The notes beneath the pieces are model-generated. The model saw nothing but the letters and a program-made list of their open reading frames with translations. It had not been told where the DNA came from and did no database searches. The position numbers and the translations under genes are program-made. Below are positions 1 through 5,372 of a stretch of DNA of 5,372 bases, piece after piece (positions within the stretch are counted from its first letter, which is position 1; each line of letters begins with the position of its first letter). The stretch lies in contig JANXYT010000376.1 in NCBI GenBank assembly GCA_025355915.1, forward strand, positions 1 through 5,372. Direction: 5' to 3'. The DNA is from Holophagaceae bacterium. Its GTDB lineage: Bacteria > Acidobacteriota > Holophagae > Holophagales > Holophagaceae.

Positions 1-8
1 GGATTCAC

Positions 9-48
9 CCAAAGAAAAGGCGGCCCCGGGGGGCCGCCTTTTCTTTGG
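9..48. terminator. Perfect palindromic rho-independent terminator, probably bidirectional
   Basis: Positions 9-26 are exactly complementary to 31-48, giving an 18-bp stem closed by the short loop CGGG. The GC core (GGCGGCCC) is flanked by an A-rich arm and a matching T-rich arm, so both strands give a GC stem followed by UUUUCUUU. The stop codon of the cold-shock gene lies 11 nt away, so it should terminate that minus-strand transcript. The symmetry means it could also stop a plus-strand gene entering from left of the window. Confidence 0.88.
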
Positions 49-59
49 AGCGGGAGGAT

Positions 60-263
60 TCAGACCTTCTGAACGTTGGTTGCCTGGGGGCCCTTCTGGC
101 CCTGCGCGACTTCGAAGCTGACGCGCTGGTTCTCGTCCAGGGTGCGGAAGCCGCCGCCCTGGATGGCGGTGTGGTGGACGAAGAGATCAGCCCCACCCTC
201 GTCGGGGGTGATGAAGCCGAAGCCCTTTTCGGCGTTGAACCACTTGACGATGCCTTGAGCCAT
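60..263 (-). CDS. CspA-family cold-shock / RNA-chaperone protein
   Basis: This 67-residue protein is a single cold-shock domain, the usual length for the bacterial CspA family. Such proteins are cytoplasmic, bind single-stranded RNA or DNA and melt secondary structure in mRNA. Visible hallmarks are the opening GIVKWFN with Trp8 and Phe9, the RNP1 motif KGFGFI at residues 13-18, and the RNP2 motif LFVHH at 27-31; Phe15, Phe17, Phe28 and His30 are the expected aromatic/His nucleic-acid-binding positions. The C-terminal GPQATNV is also typical. The ATG start is supported by AGGA at 271-274 on the minus strand, 7 nt upstream. The gene appears monocistronic, with a strong terminator 11 nt past its stop. 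The family is certain. Whether it is cold-induced or constitutive cannot be told from sequence, because many members are not cold-responsive. Confidence 0.97.
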   Translation of the reverse strand: MAQGIVKWFNAEKGFGFITPDEGGADLFVHHTAIQGGGFRTLDENQRVSFEVAQGQKGPQATNVQKV

Positions 264-291
264 GACTGTTTCCTGCAGAATGTCTGGTGAT

Positions 292-318
292 GTTGTAGCG
301 ATGACTTTCCCCAGACAA
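292..318 (-). promoter_or_regulatory. Possible sigma70-like promoter of the cold-shock gene
   Basis: Reading the minus strand, TTGTCT (313-318) and TACAAC (292-297) resemble -35 and -10 boxes, but the 15-nt spacer is shorter than ideal. Transcription would begin near 285 and leave a leader of about 20 nt before the ATG. A longer CspA-style leader starting further upstream is equally possible. This is a pattern match only. Confidence 0.25.
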
Positions 319-335
319 GGCCGTCATTGCATGGC

Positions 336-360
336 GTGAGGTCCGCCCTTGGCGGGTCAC
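336..360. other. GC-rich hairpin between the cold-shock and barrel genes
   Basis: CCGCC (343-347) pairs with GGCGG (351-355) around a 3-nt loop, and an outer GTGA (336-339) pairs with TCAC (357-360) across a small internal loop. No T-tract follows on either strand, so it is a poor intrinsic terminator. It could be a weak transcription end for the barrel gene, or leader structure if the cold-shock mRNA begins upstream of it. Confidence 0.3.
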
Positions 361-387
361 GCGAACAGGATGACAGGATTGATCGCG
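360..387. repeat. Tandem 8-nt repeat inside a short inverted repeat
   Basis: ACAGGATG (365-372) is followed directly by ACAGGATT (373-380), and the pair is bracketed by CGCGA (360-364) and TCGCG (383-387). The element lies about 100-125 nt upstream of the cold-shock start codon and 34-61 nt downstream of the barrel gene's stop. It could be a protein-binding site or chance; nothing else in the window matches it. Confidence 0.3.
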
Positions 388-420
388 TCCACTGCTATTT
401 TCTGCCGGGATTGAAATCCC

Positions 421-1215
421 TCAAAACCGGACCACGGCACCGAAGCCGATCCCCTTTCGGTCCAGCTTGAACTCAAGATCGTCCTTCACCGAGCCCCTGG
501 GCACATTGAAGCTGCCTCCCTCGTAAAAGGCGCGAAGGCCGAACCAGCGCACCGGGAAGACCCGCAGATCGACGCCAAACAGGGTGTACTTGGCGTTCTT
601 GTAGCCCAGGTAATGGAAATAGGCCTTGGACTCGATCGCCCCGTTGAACCCGCGGGATCCCCCTGAAAGGCCGATCTGCGGGATGGGCGCCGTGATCCGG
701 GTGCTGGCCGCGGTCGCAGGCAAAGTGGGCACCGTGTTCGCGTCCAAATCGAGGGTCCAGACCTGGACCCCCAGATCGATGCCCAGCCAAGCATCGGGCT
801 CACGCACGATCTTGGTCGTCCAGATGCCGTCCACGCTGGCGAGCTTCACATGGGACTGGACGCGGGTGCCGGCGACATAGGGTGTTCCATTCACCACCAC
901 CGTGCGATTGACCGTGCGATCGCCTCGGTACTCGGCGGATCCATTGGAGATCTGGAAGGCGAAGCGAGGCCCCTGGTAGTCGAGGAAGAACCCCGGGATG
1001 GCCTTGTCCTTGCCCAGGCCCAGATCCCTATCCAGATCCAGATCCATGCCCTTGCCGTCCTGAGTGCCACTGAAATGGCCCGTCAGCGAGGGCCCGAAGG
1101 TCTGGCCACCCAGGGTCCAGGTGCGTTCGATTCCCGGGGCAGACTGATTCGGCGCCCCCAGCTGGGCAAAGGCGGCAGTGCTGGAAAGCAACAGGACGAT
1201 GGGCAGAGCGCGCAT
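421..1215 (-). CDS. Exported protein, probable outer-membrane beta-barrel, function unknown
   Basis: I do not recognise the family. The chosen ATG gives 264 residues and starts exactly at a signal peptide: Arg2, a hydrophobic run at about 4-16, then AFA|Q with predicted cleavage after Ala17. An in-frame ATG 8 codons upstream would put an unsuitable polar extension before the signal, and GGAGG sits just ahead of the chosen start. The mature part has alternating polar/hydrophobic stretches rich in Gly, Tyr, Trp and Phe (for example FFLDY 77-80 region, RFAFQIS 84-90, WLGIDLGVQVWTLDL 143-157, WFGLRAFYEGG 224-234). It ends in GFGAVVRF with a C-terminal Phe, the classic signal for outer-membrane insertion by BAM. 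About 10-12 short strands would fit this length, but I could not run a predictor. An acidic Asp/Leu alternation (DLDLDRDLGL, 58-67) near the N terminus is notable. It is probably transcribed alone. A periplasmic beta-rich protein is the alternative. Confidence 0.75.
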   Translation of the reverse strand: MRALPIVLLLSSTAAFAQLGAPNQSAPGIERTWTLGGQTFGPSLTGHFSGTQDGKGMDLDLDRDLGLGKDKAIPGFFLDYQGPRFAFQISNGSAEYRGDRTVNRTVVVNGTPYVAGTRVQSHVKLASVDGIWTTKIVREPDAWLGIDLGVQVWTLDLDANTVPTLPATAASTRITAPIPQIGLSGGSRGFNGAIESKAYFHYLGYKNAKYTLFGVDLRVFPVRWFGLRAFYEGGSFNVPRGSVKDDLEFKLDRKGIGFGAVVRF

Positions 1216-1217
1216 GA

Positions 1218-1224
1218 CTCCTCC
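1218..1224 (-). promoter_or_regulatory. Shine-Dalgarno that decides the barrel-gene start
   Basis: The minus strand reads GGAGGAG just before the ATG at 1213-1215, with the GGAGG core at 1220-1224 ending 4 nt from the start codon. It favours this ATG over the in-frame ATGs at 1231-1233 and 1237-1239, and agrees with the signal-peptide position. Confidence 0.7.
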
Positions 1225-1296
1225 GGAAGACATGCCCATCCTAGCGCCAGGAAGAGGCCATCCCTGGAATTACATCAGACATGAACCTTGCCTGAA

Positions 1297-1398
1297 CGAG
1301 CCCGGGACGGCTCCGCCGACTCGGGCGCGGGGGTCCGGGGCGTGCGCGCAGCGCGACCCTAGATCCTCGCAACGTATGCGTTGCGAGGGGGACCCCCG
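1297..1398. other. Highly structured intergenic region with nested inverted repeats
   Basis: This gap separates two minus-strand genes and is packed with self-complementarity. CGGGGGTCC (1328-1336) is exactly complementary to GGACCCCCG (1390-1398), a 9-bp outer stem enclosing about 53 nt. Inside it lie a GCGC/GCGC hairpin (1344-1347 with 1351-1354, extended by GT/AC) and the 10-bp hairpin at 1365-1388, so the whole could fold as a three-way junction. Left of it, CGGC/GCCG (1308-1311 with 1315-1318) forms another small hairpin inside CGAG (1297-1300) / CTCG (1320-1323). It may act as a 3' end structure for the dehydrogenase mRNA, as leader structure for the barrel gene, or as a small RNA. High GC makes some pairing expected by chance. 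Confidence 0.4.
1365..1388 (-). terminator. 10-bp hairpin downstream of the dehydrogenase gene
   Basis: CCTCGCAACG (1365-1374) pairs perfectly with CGTTGCGAGG (1379-1388) around a 4-nt loop. It begins 16 nt past the dehydrogenase stop codon, the expected place for transcription termination or 3' mRNA protection. There is no U-tract after the stem on the minus strand, so it is not a canonical intrinsic terminator; Rho-dependent ending or processing is possible. Confidence 0.5.
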
Positions 1399-1404
1399 GA
1401 GAGC

Positions 1405-3531
1405 TTAAACCGCCATGAGCTTCCGGTAGGCCTCGAGGAAGTCCTTGGGCTGGGGCAGAATCTCATCTTCCAGCGCCGGATAGTAGGCCACCCAGGTATC
1501 CTTGGCGGCCACGCGGCGGACCGGCGCATCCAGATGGAAGAACAACTCGTCGGCGATGCGGGCTGCGATCTCGCTGCCGTACCCCCAGCTCAGGGTGTCC
1601 TCATGGGCCACGATCACGCGGTGGGTCTTCTTGACCGAGCGTTCGATGGCGGGCCAGTCGTAGGGATTCAGGGTGCGGAGGTCGAGGATCTCCACGGAAA
1701 TGCCTTCCTTTTCTGCTTCCCGGGCCGCCTGCACCGCCCGGTGGCAGGTGCTGCCATAGGTGATGACGGAGAGGCTCGTACCCTCGCGCACCATGCGCGC
1801 CTTGCCAAAGGGGATCATGAAGTCGGGGCCGGGATCGTTGCCCTTGTTGTGGGTCTGCCGGTAGAGGTGCTTGGGCTCCAGGAAGAGCACCGGGTCGTCG
1901 CAGCGGATGGCCGTGCGCAGCAGGCCCGCCGCGTCCAGCGCGGTGCTGGGATAAACCACCCGCAGCCCCGGGATATGCGTGAAGGTGCTCTCGCCGCATT
2001 GGCTATGGTAGGTGGCGCCACCCATGAGGTAGCCCGCGATGGGCACACGCACCACCATGGGGCTTTTGAAGGCACCATTCGAACGCCAGCGGATGTTGGC
2101 CAACTCATCGCGCAGCTGCTGCATGGCCGGCCAGATGTAGTCGAAGAATTGGATTTCCACCACCGGCTTGAACCCGCGCGTGGCAAGGCCGATGGCGCGA
2201 CCGATGATGGTGGCCTCCGCCAGCGGCGTATTGAACACGCGATGGCCTCCGAACTGCTTCTGCAGGCCATGGGTGGCCTTGAAGACACCGCCCTTCCCCT
2301 TGACCTCGTCGAGGATCTCGGCCCGGCTGGCGTCGGCCACGTCCTCGCCGAAGACCAGGATGCGCGGATCCCGCGCCATCTCGTGCTTCAGGGTGGCGTT
2401 GATGAGGTCGATCATCGTCTTGGCGCCCGTGGTCTGGTCGCCCGAGGCGTGCTCGGTGTCGAAGGCGGCGGACGTGGGATCGATCTCTTCGCTGTAGAGA
2501 TGCTGGTAGATGCTATCTGGCTCGGGCTTCGGCGCAGCGTCGACCTCCTCCCAGGCGGCATCGATTTCCCCCTGGACCTCGTCCTTCAGCATCTGCAGCT
2601 GGGCCTCGGTGAGATCGCCCCAGGCCACCAGCTGGTTCGCGTAGGTGATCACCGGATCCCGCAGGGCCTCCTCGGCGCGCTGGGCCTTCGACTTGTAGAG
2701 CTGTTCATCATCCGACAGCGAGTGGCTGTAGGGCCGGATCACCTTGGCCCGCACCAGGGCCGGCCCCTTGCGGGCGCGAGCGTGGTCGGCGGCGGCCTGC
2801 AGCGCGGCGTGGCTGGCGATGGGATCGCAGCCATCCACCTCGTCCAGAATCAACAGGCCATGGGCGGCATAACCCTGCAACAGGGCCGCCACGTTGCCGC
2901 CGGGATACTGCACTTCGCTGGGCGTGCTGATGGCATAGCCGTTGTCCTCCACCAGGAAGACCACGGGCGCCTTCAGGTTCACGGCGTTGCTGATGGCCTC
3001 CCAGAACTCGCCCTGGCTGCAGGTGCCATCGCCCGTGGTGACCAGGGCCACCTCGTCGGCCTTGATGCCGAGCTGTTCCTGCACTCCGCCCTGTTCCGCC
3101 AGGACCACCGCCTCCACGGCCCCCACGGCCTGCAGGAATTGGCTGCCGGTCGGGCTGGACGTGGTGAAGATGTTGAGGGTCTTGTGGCCCCAGTGGCTGG
3201 GCATCTGGCGGCCGCCGCTGGCGGGATCGTCCACGGCGCCCACGGAGCCCAGGAACATGTCCTTGGCGGTGTAGCCCAGCCCATAGGCCAGGGCCCGGTC
3301 GCGGTAGTAGAAGAAGAACCAGTCGTAGCCAGGTCGAAACACCATCGCCGCCGCGGCCTGGACCGCCTCGTGGCCGACGCCGTTGATCTGGAAGAAGACC
3401 TTGTTCTGGCGCTTGCCCATGATCTCTTTGTCGTCGATGCGCCGGGCGGCGTAGATCGTGCGGTACAACCGCACCCGCTGTTCGCGGGAGAGGATGGTGG
3501 CTGGCAAGGACAGGGCTGCCGGGTTGGCCAA
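1405..3531 (-). CDS. Fused alpha/beta E1 of a branched-chain-type 2-oxoacid dehydrogenase
   Basis: E1 uses thiamine diphosphate (ThDP) to decarboxylate a 2-oxoacid and pass the acyl group to the lipoyl domain of E2. In this 708-residue protein E1alpha (about 15-325) and E1beta (about 373-708) are one chain, joined by an acidic/Pro-containing linker (about 329-370); most bacteria encode two polypeptides. The alpha half shows RQMPSHWG (His113), the ThDP/Mg motif starting GDG (167-169) and ending DNG (196-198), and the loop HSLSDD with His270 and Ser271/Ser273, equivalent to the active-site/phosphorylation loop of mammalian E1alpha. The beta half has the cofactor-activating Glu439 (PLAEA), catalytic-type His509 (YHSQ), and EPKHLYR (552-558), which resembles branched-chain rather than pyruvate E1beta. 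Substrate preference is therefore inferred as branched-chain 2-oxoacids; pyruvate or acetoin cannot be excluded. No E2, E3 or lipoylation gene is adjacent. The start is a TTG chosen by its Shine-Dalgarno; a TTG at 3546 would add 5 residues. Confidence 0.95.
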   Translation of the reverse strand: MANPAALSLPATILSREQRVRLYRTIYAARRIDDKEIMGKRQNKVFFQINGVGHEAVQAAAAMVFRPGYDWFFFYYRDRALAYGLGYTAKDMFLGSVGAVDDPASGGRQMPSHWGHKTLNIFTTSSPTGSQFLQAVGAVEAVVLAEQGGVQEQLGIKADEVALVTTGDGTCSQGEFWEAISNAVNLKAPVVFLVEDNGYAISTPSEVQYPGGNVAALLQGYAAHGLLILDEVDGCDPIASHAALQAAADHARARKGPALVRAKVIRPYSHSLSDDEQLYKSKAQRAEEALRDPVITYANQLVAWGDLTEAQLQMLKDEVQGEIDAAWEEVDAAPKPEPDSIYQHLYSEEIDPTSAAFDTEHASGDQTTGAKTMIDLINATLKHEMARDPRILVFGEDVADASRAEILDEVKGKGGVFKATHGLQKQFGGHRVFNTPLAEATIIGRAIGLATRGFKPVVEIQFFDYIWPAMQQLRDELANIRWRSNGAFKSPMVVRVPIAGYLMGGATYHSQCGESTFTHIPGLRVVYPSTALDAAGLLRTAIRCDDPVLFLEPKHLYRQTHNKGNDPGPDFMIPFGKARMVREGTSLSVITYGSTCHRAVQAAREAEKEGISVEILDLRTLNPYDWPAIERSVKKTHRVIVAHEDTLSWGYGSEIAARIADELFFHLDAPVRRVAAKDTWVAYYPALEDEILPQPKDFLEAYRKLMAV

Positions 3532-3536
3532 AGGCA

Positions 3537-3542
3537 CTCCTC
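3537..3542 (-). promoter_or_regulatory. Shine-Dalgarno supporting a TTG start for the E1 fusion
   Basis: The minus strand reads GAGGAG here, 5 nt before the TTG at 3529-3531. The upstream TTG (3544-3546) has no purine-rich ribosome site before it, and the GTG at 3535-3537 overlaps the Shine-Dalgarno. No ATG is available until about residue 38, inside the conserved domain. The gene therefore probably uses the rare TTG codon, which usually lowers initiation. Confidence 0.65.
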
Positions 3543-3651
3543 GCAAGGAATTCGCATCATTGTGGCCCTCAATCTAGCACGGCAGACGCTTCAAGCTCAT
3601 TTACCCGTCTATCCCACAATTCCACGGGCCATGATCCGGCATTTTTGGAAG

Positions 3652-3679
3652 TTGTCGCAGACCACCACAGATCAATAAT
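3652..3679 (+). promoter_or_regulatory. Candidate sigma70-like promoter for bioB
   Basis: TTGTCG (3652-3657) and AATAAT (3674-3679, 5 of 6 matches to TATAAT) are separated by 16 nt in the one AT-rich patch of the region. Transcription would start near 3686, giving a leader of about 60 nt. A second possible -10, TAGAAT (3721-3726), would give a leader of about 14 nt but has no recognisable -35 box. No convincing promoter was found for the divergent E1 gene. Confidence 0.4.
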
Positions 3680-3683
3680 TGAT
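3671..3683. promoter_or_regulatory. 13-nt palindrome over the putative bioB -10 box
   Basis: ATCAAT (3671-3676) and ATTGAT (3678-3683) are perfect inverted repeats around a central A and cover the whole proposed -10 element. That is a typical place for a repressor operator. It does not resemble the BirA/BioR operators I know (BirA sites have TTGTAAACC-like halves about 14-16 nt apart), so no regulator is named. Confidence 0.35.
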
Positions 3684-3691
3684 ACATAGGT

Positions 3692-3719
3692 CCATAAAAG
3701 TCGCCTATCTGCCTTATGG
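3692..3719. repeat. Spaced inverted repeats in the bioB leader
   Basis: CCATAA (3692-3697) and TTATGG (3714-3719) are perfect inverted repeats separated by 16 nt. An interleaved pair ATAGG (3686-3690) / CCTAT (3704-3708) overlaps them, so the two stems would be mutually exclusive in RNA. This could be an operator for a dimeric regulator or alternative leader structures upstream of bioB. The half-sites are short and chance is possible. Confidence 0.3.
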
Positions 3720-3746
3720 GTAGAATGAGCCCTTTGCGAGCCGACC

Positions 3747-4697
3747 ATGCCCATGACCCCTGCCGACATCCGCGCCACCCACGATCTGCCGATCCCGGAG
3801 CTGCTCTACCAGGCGGCCACGGCCCACCGGAAGCATTGGAACGCGGAGGAAATCCAATTCTGCACCCTGGATTCCATCAAGACCGGCGCCTGCCCGGAAG
3901 ACTGCGCCTACTGCCCCCAGAGCGCCCGCTACCAGACCGATCTGAAGGTGGAACCCCTCAAGGACGTCGACCAGGTGCTGGCGGGTGCCGCCGCGGCCAA
4001 GGCCAACGGCTCCACCCGCTACTGCATGGGCGCCGCCTGGCGAGAAGTGAAGGACGATGCCAACTTCGATGCGGTGCTCGACATGGTGCGCGGTGTGTCC
4101 GGCATGGGCATGGAGGTCTGCGTCACCCTCGGCATGCTCAACGAACCCCAGGCGAAACGCCTCAAAGCGGCGGGCTGCCAGGTCTACAACCACAACATCG
4201 ATTCCAGCCGCGATTTCTACGAAACCATCATCCACACCCGGAAGTTCGATGAGCGCCTGGAGACCATCGCCGCCGTGCGCGCCGCGGGCCTCGAAGTCTG
4301 CTCCGGCGGCATCGTCGGCATGGGCGAGACGGTGGACCAGCGCATCCACTTCCTCCAGGAACTGACGGAGCTTTCCCCGGCTCCGGAGAGCATCCCCATC
4401 AACCAGTTCGTGGCCGTGGACGGGACGCCCCTGGCGAACGTGGATCCCCTGCCCCCGCTCGAACTCGTCCGCATGATTGCCACGGCGCGGATCCTGTTTC
4501 CCATGAGCCGCCTCCGCCTCAGCGCCGGGCGCACCCAGATGAGCGACGAACTGCAGGCCCTCTGCTTTTTCGCGGGGGCCAATTCCATCTTCACGGGCGA
4601 AAAACTCCTCACCACTCCCAACCCCGGGGGCAGCCACGACCACTGGCTGCTGAACGCCCTGGGCATGCGGGTGGAGGGCGCCACCGTCAAGGCGTAA
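3747..4697 (+). CDS. bioB: Biotin synthase BioB (radical SAM)
   Basis: BioB performs the last step of biotin synthesis, inserting sulfur into dethiobiotin by radical S-adenosylmethionine chemistry in the cytoplasm. The 316-residue protein is of normal length for bacterial BioB and complete. The radical-SAM motif CPEDCAYC supplies Cys49, Cys53 and Cys56 for the [4Fe-4S] cluster. The sacrificial [2Fe-2S] cluster ligands are present as Cys93 (RYCMGAAWR), Cys125 (EVCVTLGML), Cys185 (EVCSGGIVGMGE) and Arg257 (RLSAGR), matching E. coli C97, C128, C188 and R260. YNHNID (147-152) is the conserved substrate/SAM-binding segment. Two ATGs, at codons 1 and 3, are both possible starts; the ribosome site is weak (a GAG 6 nt before the first). 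No bioA, bioD or bioF is nearby, so the rest of the pathway must lie elsewhere. A hemerythrin-like gene follows after 5 nt, suggesting one operon. Confidence 0.98.
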   Translation: MPMTPADIRATHDLPIPELLYQAATAHRKHWNAEEIQFCTLDSIKTGACPEDCAYCPQSARYQTDLKVEPLKDVDQVLAGAAAAKANGSTRYCMGAAWREVKDDANFDAVLDMVRGVSGMGMEVCVTLGMLNEPQAKRLKAAGCQVYNHNIDSSRDFYETIIHTRKFDERLETIAAVRAAGLEVCSGGIVGMGETVDQRIHFLQELTELSPAPESIPINQFVAVDGTPLANVDPLPPLELVRMIATARILFPMSRLRLSAGRTQMSDELQALCFFAGANSIFTGEKLLTTPNPGGSHDHWLLNALGMRVEGATVKA

Positions 4698-4702
4698 AGC
4701 CC

Positions 4703-5368
4703 ATGCAGCTGATCGAGGACCTCCGCGCCGAACACGACCTCATCGAACGGGTGCTGGGCTCCCTCCGGGCCTTCGTGACGGCCCGCCTGGCGGGAGAAGG
4801 AGACCTGGCGGACGGGGCGCGCTTCATGGCCTTCTTCCATCACTACGCCGGAGATTTCCACCACGACAAGGAGGAGGTGGTCCTCTTCCGGGCCCTGGCC
4901 GAACGGGCCGAACTCCCTTCCGACCGTGGCCCCATCTCGGCGCTCACCGGCCAGCACCGGCGCATGGGCGGCCTGCTGGACGCCCTGGAGGGCCTGCTGA
5001 GCGCGCCCCTGGAGGCGGCGGGGGATCGCCACCGGCTGCAGGAACTGGCCGTGGAGTACAGCCGTTCCCTGTGGCGGCACATCGACGCCGAAAACTCCGT
5101 CCTCTTCCCCGAAGGCGAGGAGCGCCTTCGGCGGGCCCATGTCCCCGAGCTGCCCTCCCGTCCCATGACGGAGGTGGAACGGGCGTCCCGCGAGGCCGGA
5201 TTGGAGCTGATCGCCACCTATCCGCCCCAGCACGACCCGGAGGTCCACCGCGGCGACGGCTGCATCGCCTGCCCCTCCCACGGCACCACCTGCCAGGGCC
5301 TCGAGGCCGAGTGGTGGACTGACCTGGAGTGGGAGGACATGGAGGAGCGCCGGGGCGGCGGCGACTGA
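4703..5368 (+). CDS. Hemerythrin-like HHE-domain protein with Cys/His-containing C-terminal tail
   Basis: Hemerythrin-like domains are four-helix bundles that usually hold a non-heme di-iron centre and bind O2 or take part in iron, redox or nitrosative-stress handling. In this 221-residue protein the expected ligand order can be read: His11 (AEHDLIE), His54 with Glu58 (HHDKEE), His85 (GQHRRM) and His126 with Glu130 (RHIDAEN), the last in the typical ENSVLFP context. The domain covers roughly residues 1-145. The remaining 75 residues are unusual: PPQHD (174-178), His182, then CIAC-PSH-GTTC with Cys187, Cys190, His193 and Cys197, which could bind metal or be redox-active, followed by a Trp/Glu-rich acidic end. 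There is no signal peptide or membrane segment, so it is cytoplasmic. Its ATG lies 5 nt after the bioB stop, with AAGG at 4689-4692 inside bioB as the likely ribosome site, implying co-transcription and perhaps translational coupling. Its role is unknown; an oxygen- or iron-related link to BioB is inferred. Confidence 0.9.
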   Translation: MQLIEDLRAEHDLIERVLGSLRAFVTARLAGEGDLADGARFMAFFHHYAGDFHHDKEEVVLFRALAERAELPSDRGPISALTGQHRRMGGLLDALEGLLSAPLEAAGDRHRLQELAVEYSRSLWRHIDAENSVLFPEGEERLRRAHVPELPSRPMTEVERASREAGLELIATYPPQHDPEVHRGDGCIACPSHGTTCQGLEAEWWTDLEWEDMEERRGGGD

Positions 5369-5372
5369 ACCC

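Noticed and set aside
407..420. GGGAT/ATCCC hairpin directly after the barrel-gene stop as its terminator
   Set aside because: The stem is only 5 bp with no T-tract on the minus strand, so it is too weak to call.
1381..3678. A 765-codon open frame on the plus strand opposite the E1 fusion
   Set aside because: It covers the E1 gene in antisense. Its translation is low-complexity and rich in His, Gly, Ala and Val, with no recognisable domain, while the opposite strand encodes every E1 catalytic motif. Long antisense frames are expected in GC-rich genes with strong third-position bias.
3539..3740. TTGCGAG occurring near the E1 start (minus strand), in the bioB leader (3734-3740) and in the hairpin at 1365-1388
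   Set aside because: A 7-mer found a few times in 5.4 kb is close to chance expectation, and one copy is part of a Shine-Dalgarno/start region.
3652..3746. Biotin or other riboswitch upstream of bioB
   Set aside because: No biotin riboswitch is established, and the leader shows only short stems without the conserved core of any riboswitch class I know.
3569..3778. A 69-codon minus-strand frame across the divergent control region
   Set aside because: It overlaps the bioB start and the promoter-like elements, has no recognisable domain and no clear ribosome site. A leader peptide cannot be excluded, but nothing supports one.
3714..4643. A 309-codon minus-strand open frame opposite bioB
   Set aside because: It is a composition-driven shadow of bioB: repetitive His/Gly/Ala/Glu content, no domain and no supporting ribosome site.
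4217..5281. A 354-codon minus-strand open frame opposite bioB and the hemerythrin-like gene
   Set aside because: It spans two real genes in antisense and changes composition where they meet, as an artefact would.

Overview
The window is 5.4 kb of GC-rich bacterial chromosome with five complete protein genes. The coding strand is strongly biased to G/C at third positions, the products look Gram-negative (an outer-membrane-type barrel with a signal peptide and a C-terminal Phe), and the gene mix (fused 2-oxoacid dehydrogenase E1, BioB, cold-shock protein) would suit an Acidobacteriota lineage such as Holophagae/Geothrix. That placement is an impression from protein style and has not been tested. 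There are no rRNA or tRNA genes, CRISPR arrays, transposases or phage genes.

Layout. At the left edge a perfect 18-bp palindromic terminator (9-48) closes a minus-strand CspA-family cold-shock gene (60-263). A short intergenic stretch (264-420) with small repeats and a possible promoter separates it from a minus-strand gene for an exported, probably outer-membrane beta-barrel protein of unknown function (421-1215). Next comes a highly structured 190-bp gap with nested inverted repeats, including a 10-bp hairpin (1365-1388) just past the stop codon of the following gene. That gene is a long minus-strand fusion of the alpha and beta subunits of a thiamine-diphosphate 2-oxoacid dehydrogenase E1, of branched-chain type (1405-3531).

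A divergent, relatively AT-rich control region (about 3547-3746) carries a candidate sigma70-like promoter and two inverted repeats. To its right, on the plus strand, biotin synthase bioB (3747-4697) is followed after only 5 nt by a hemerythrin-like HHE-domain protein with a Cys/His-containing tail (4703-5368). These two are almost certainly co-transcribed.

How the genes may work together. The E1 fusion should form the decarboxylating component of a branched-chain (or related) 2-oxoacid dehydrogenase complex, but no E2 or E3 gene is present here. BioB needs an oxygen-sensitive [4Fe-4S] cluster and a sacrificial [2Fe-2S] cluster, so a coupled di-iron hemerythrin-like protein is a plausible oxygen- or iron-handling partner; this is inference. 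I see no clear novel multi-gene system. The best leads are the bioB-hemerythrin pairing, the structured gap at 1297-1398, the E1 alpha/beta fusion and the symmetrical elements in the divergent promoter region.
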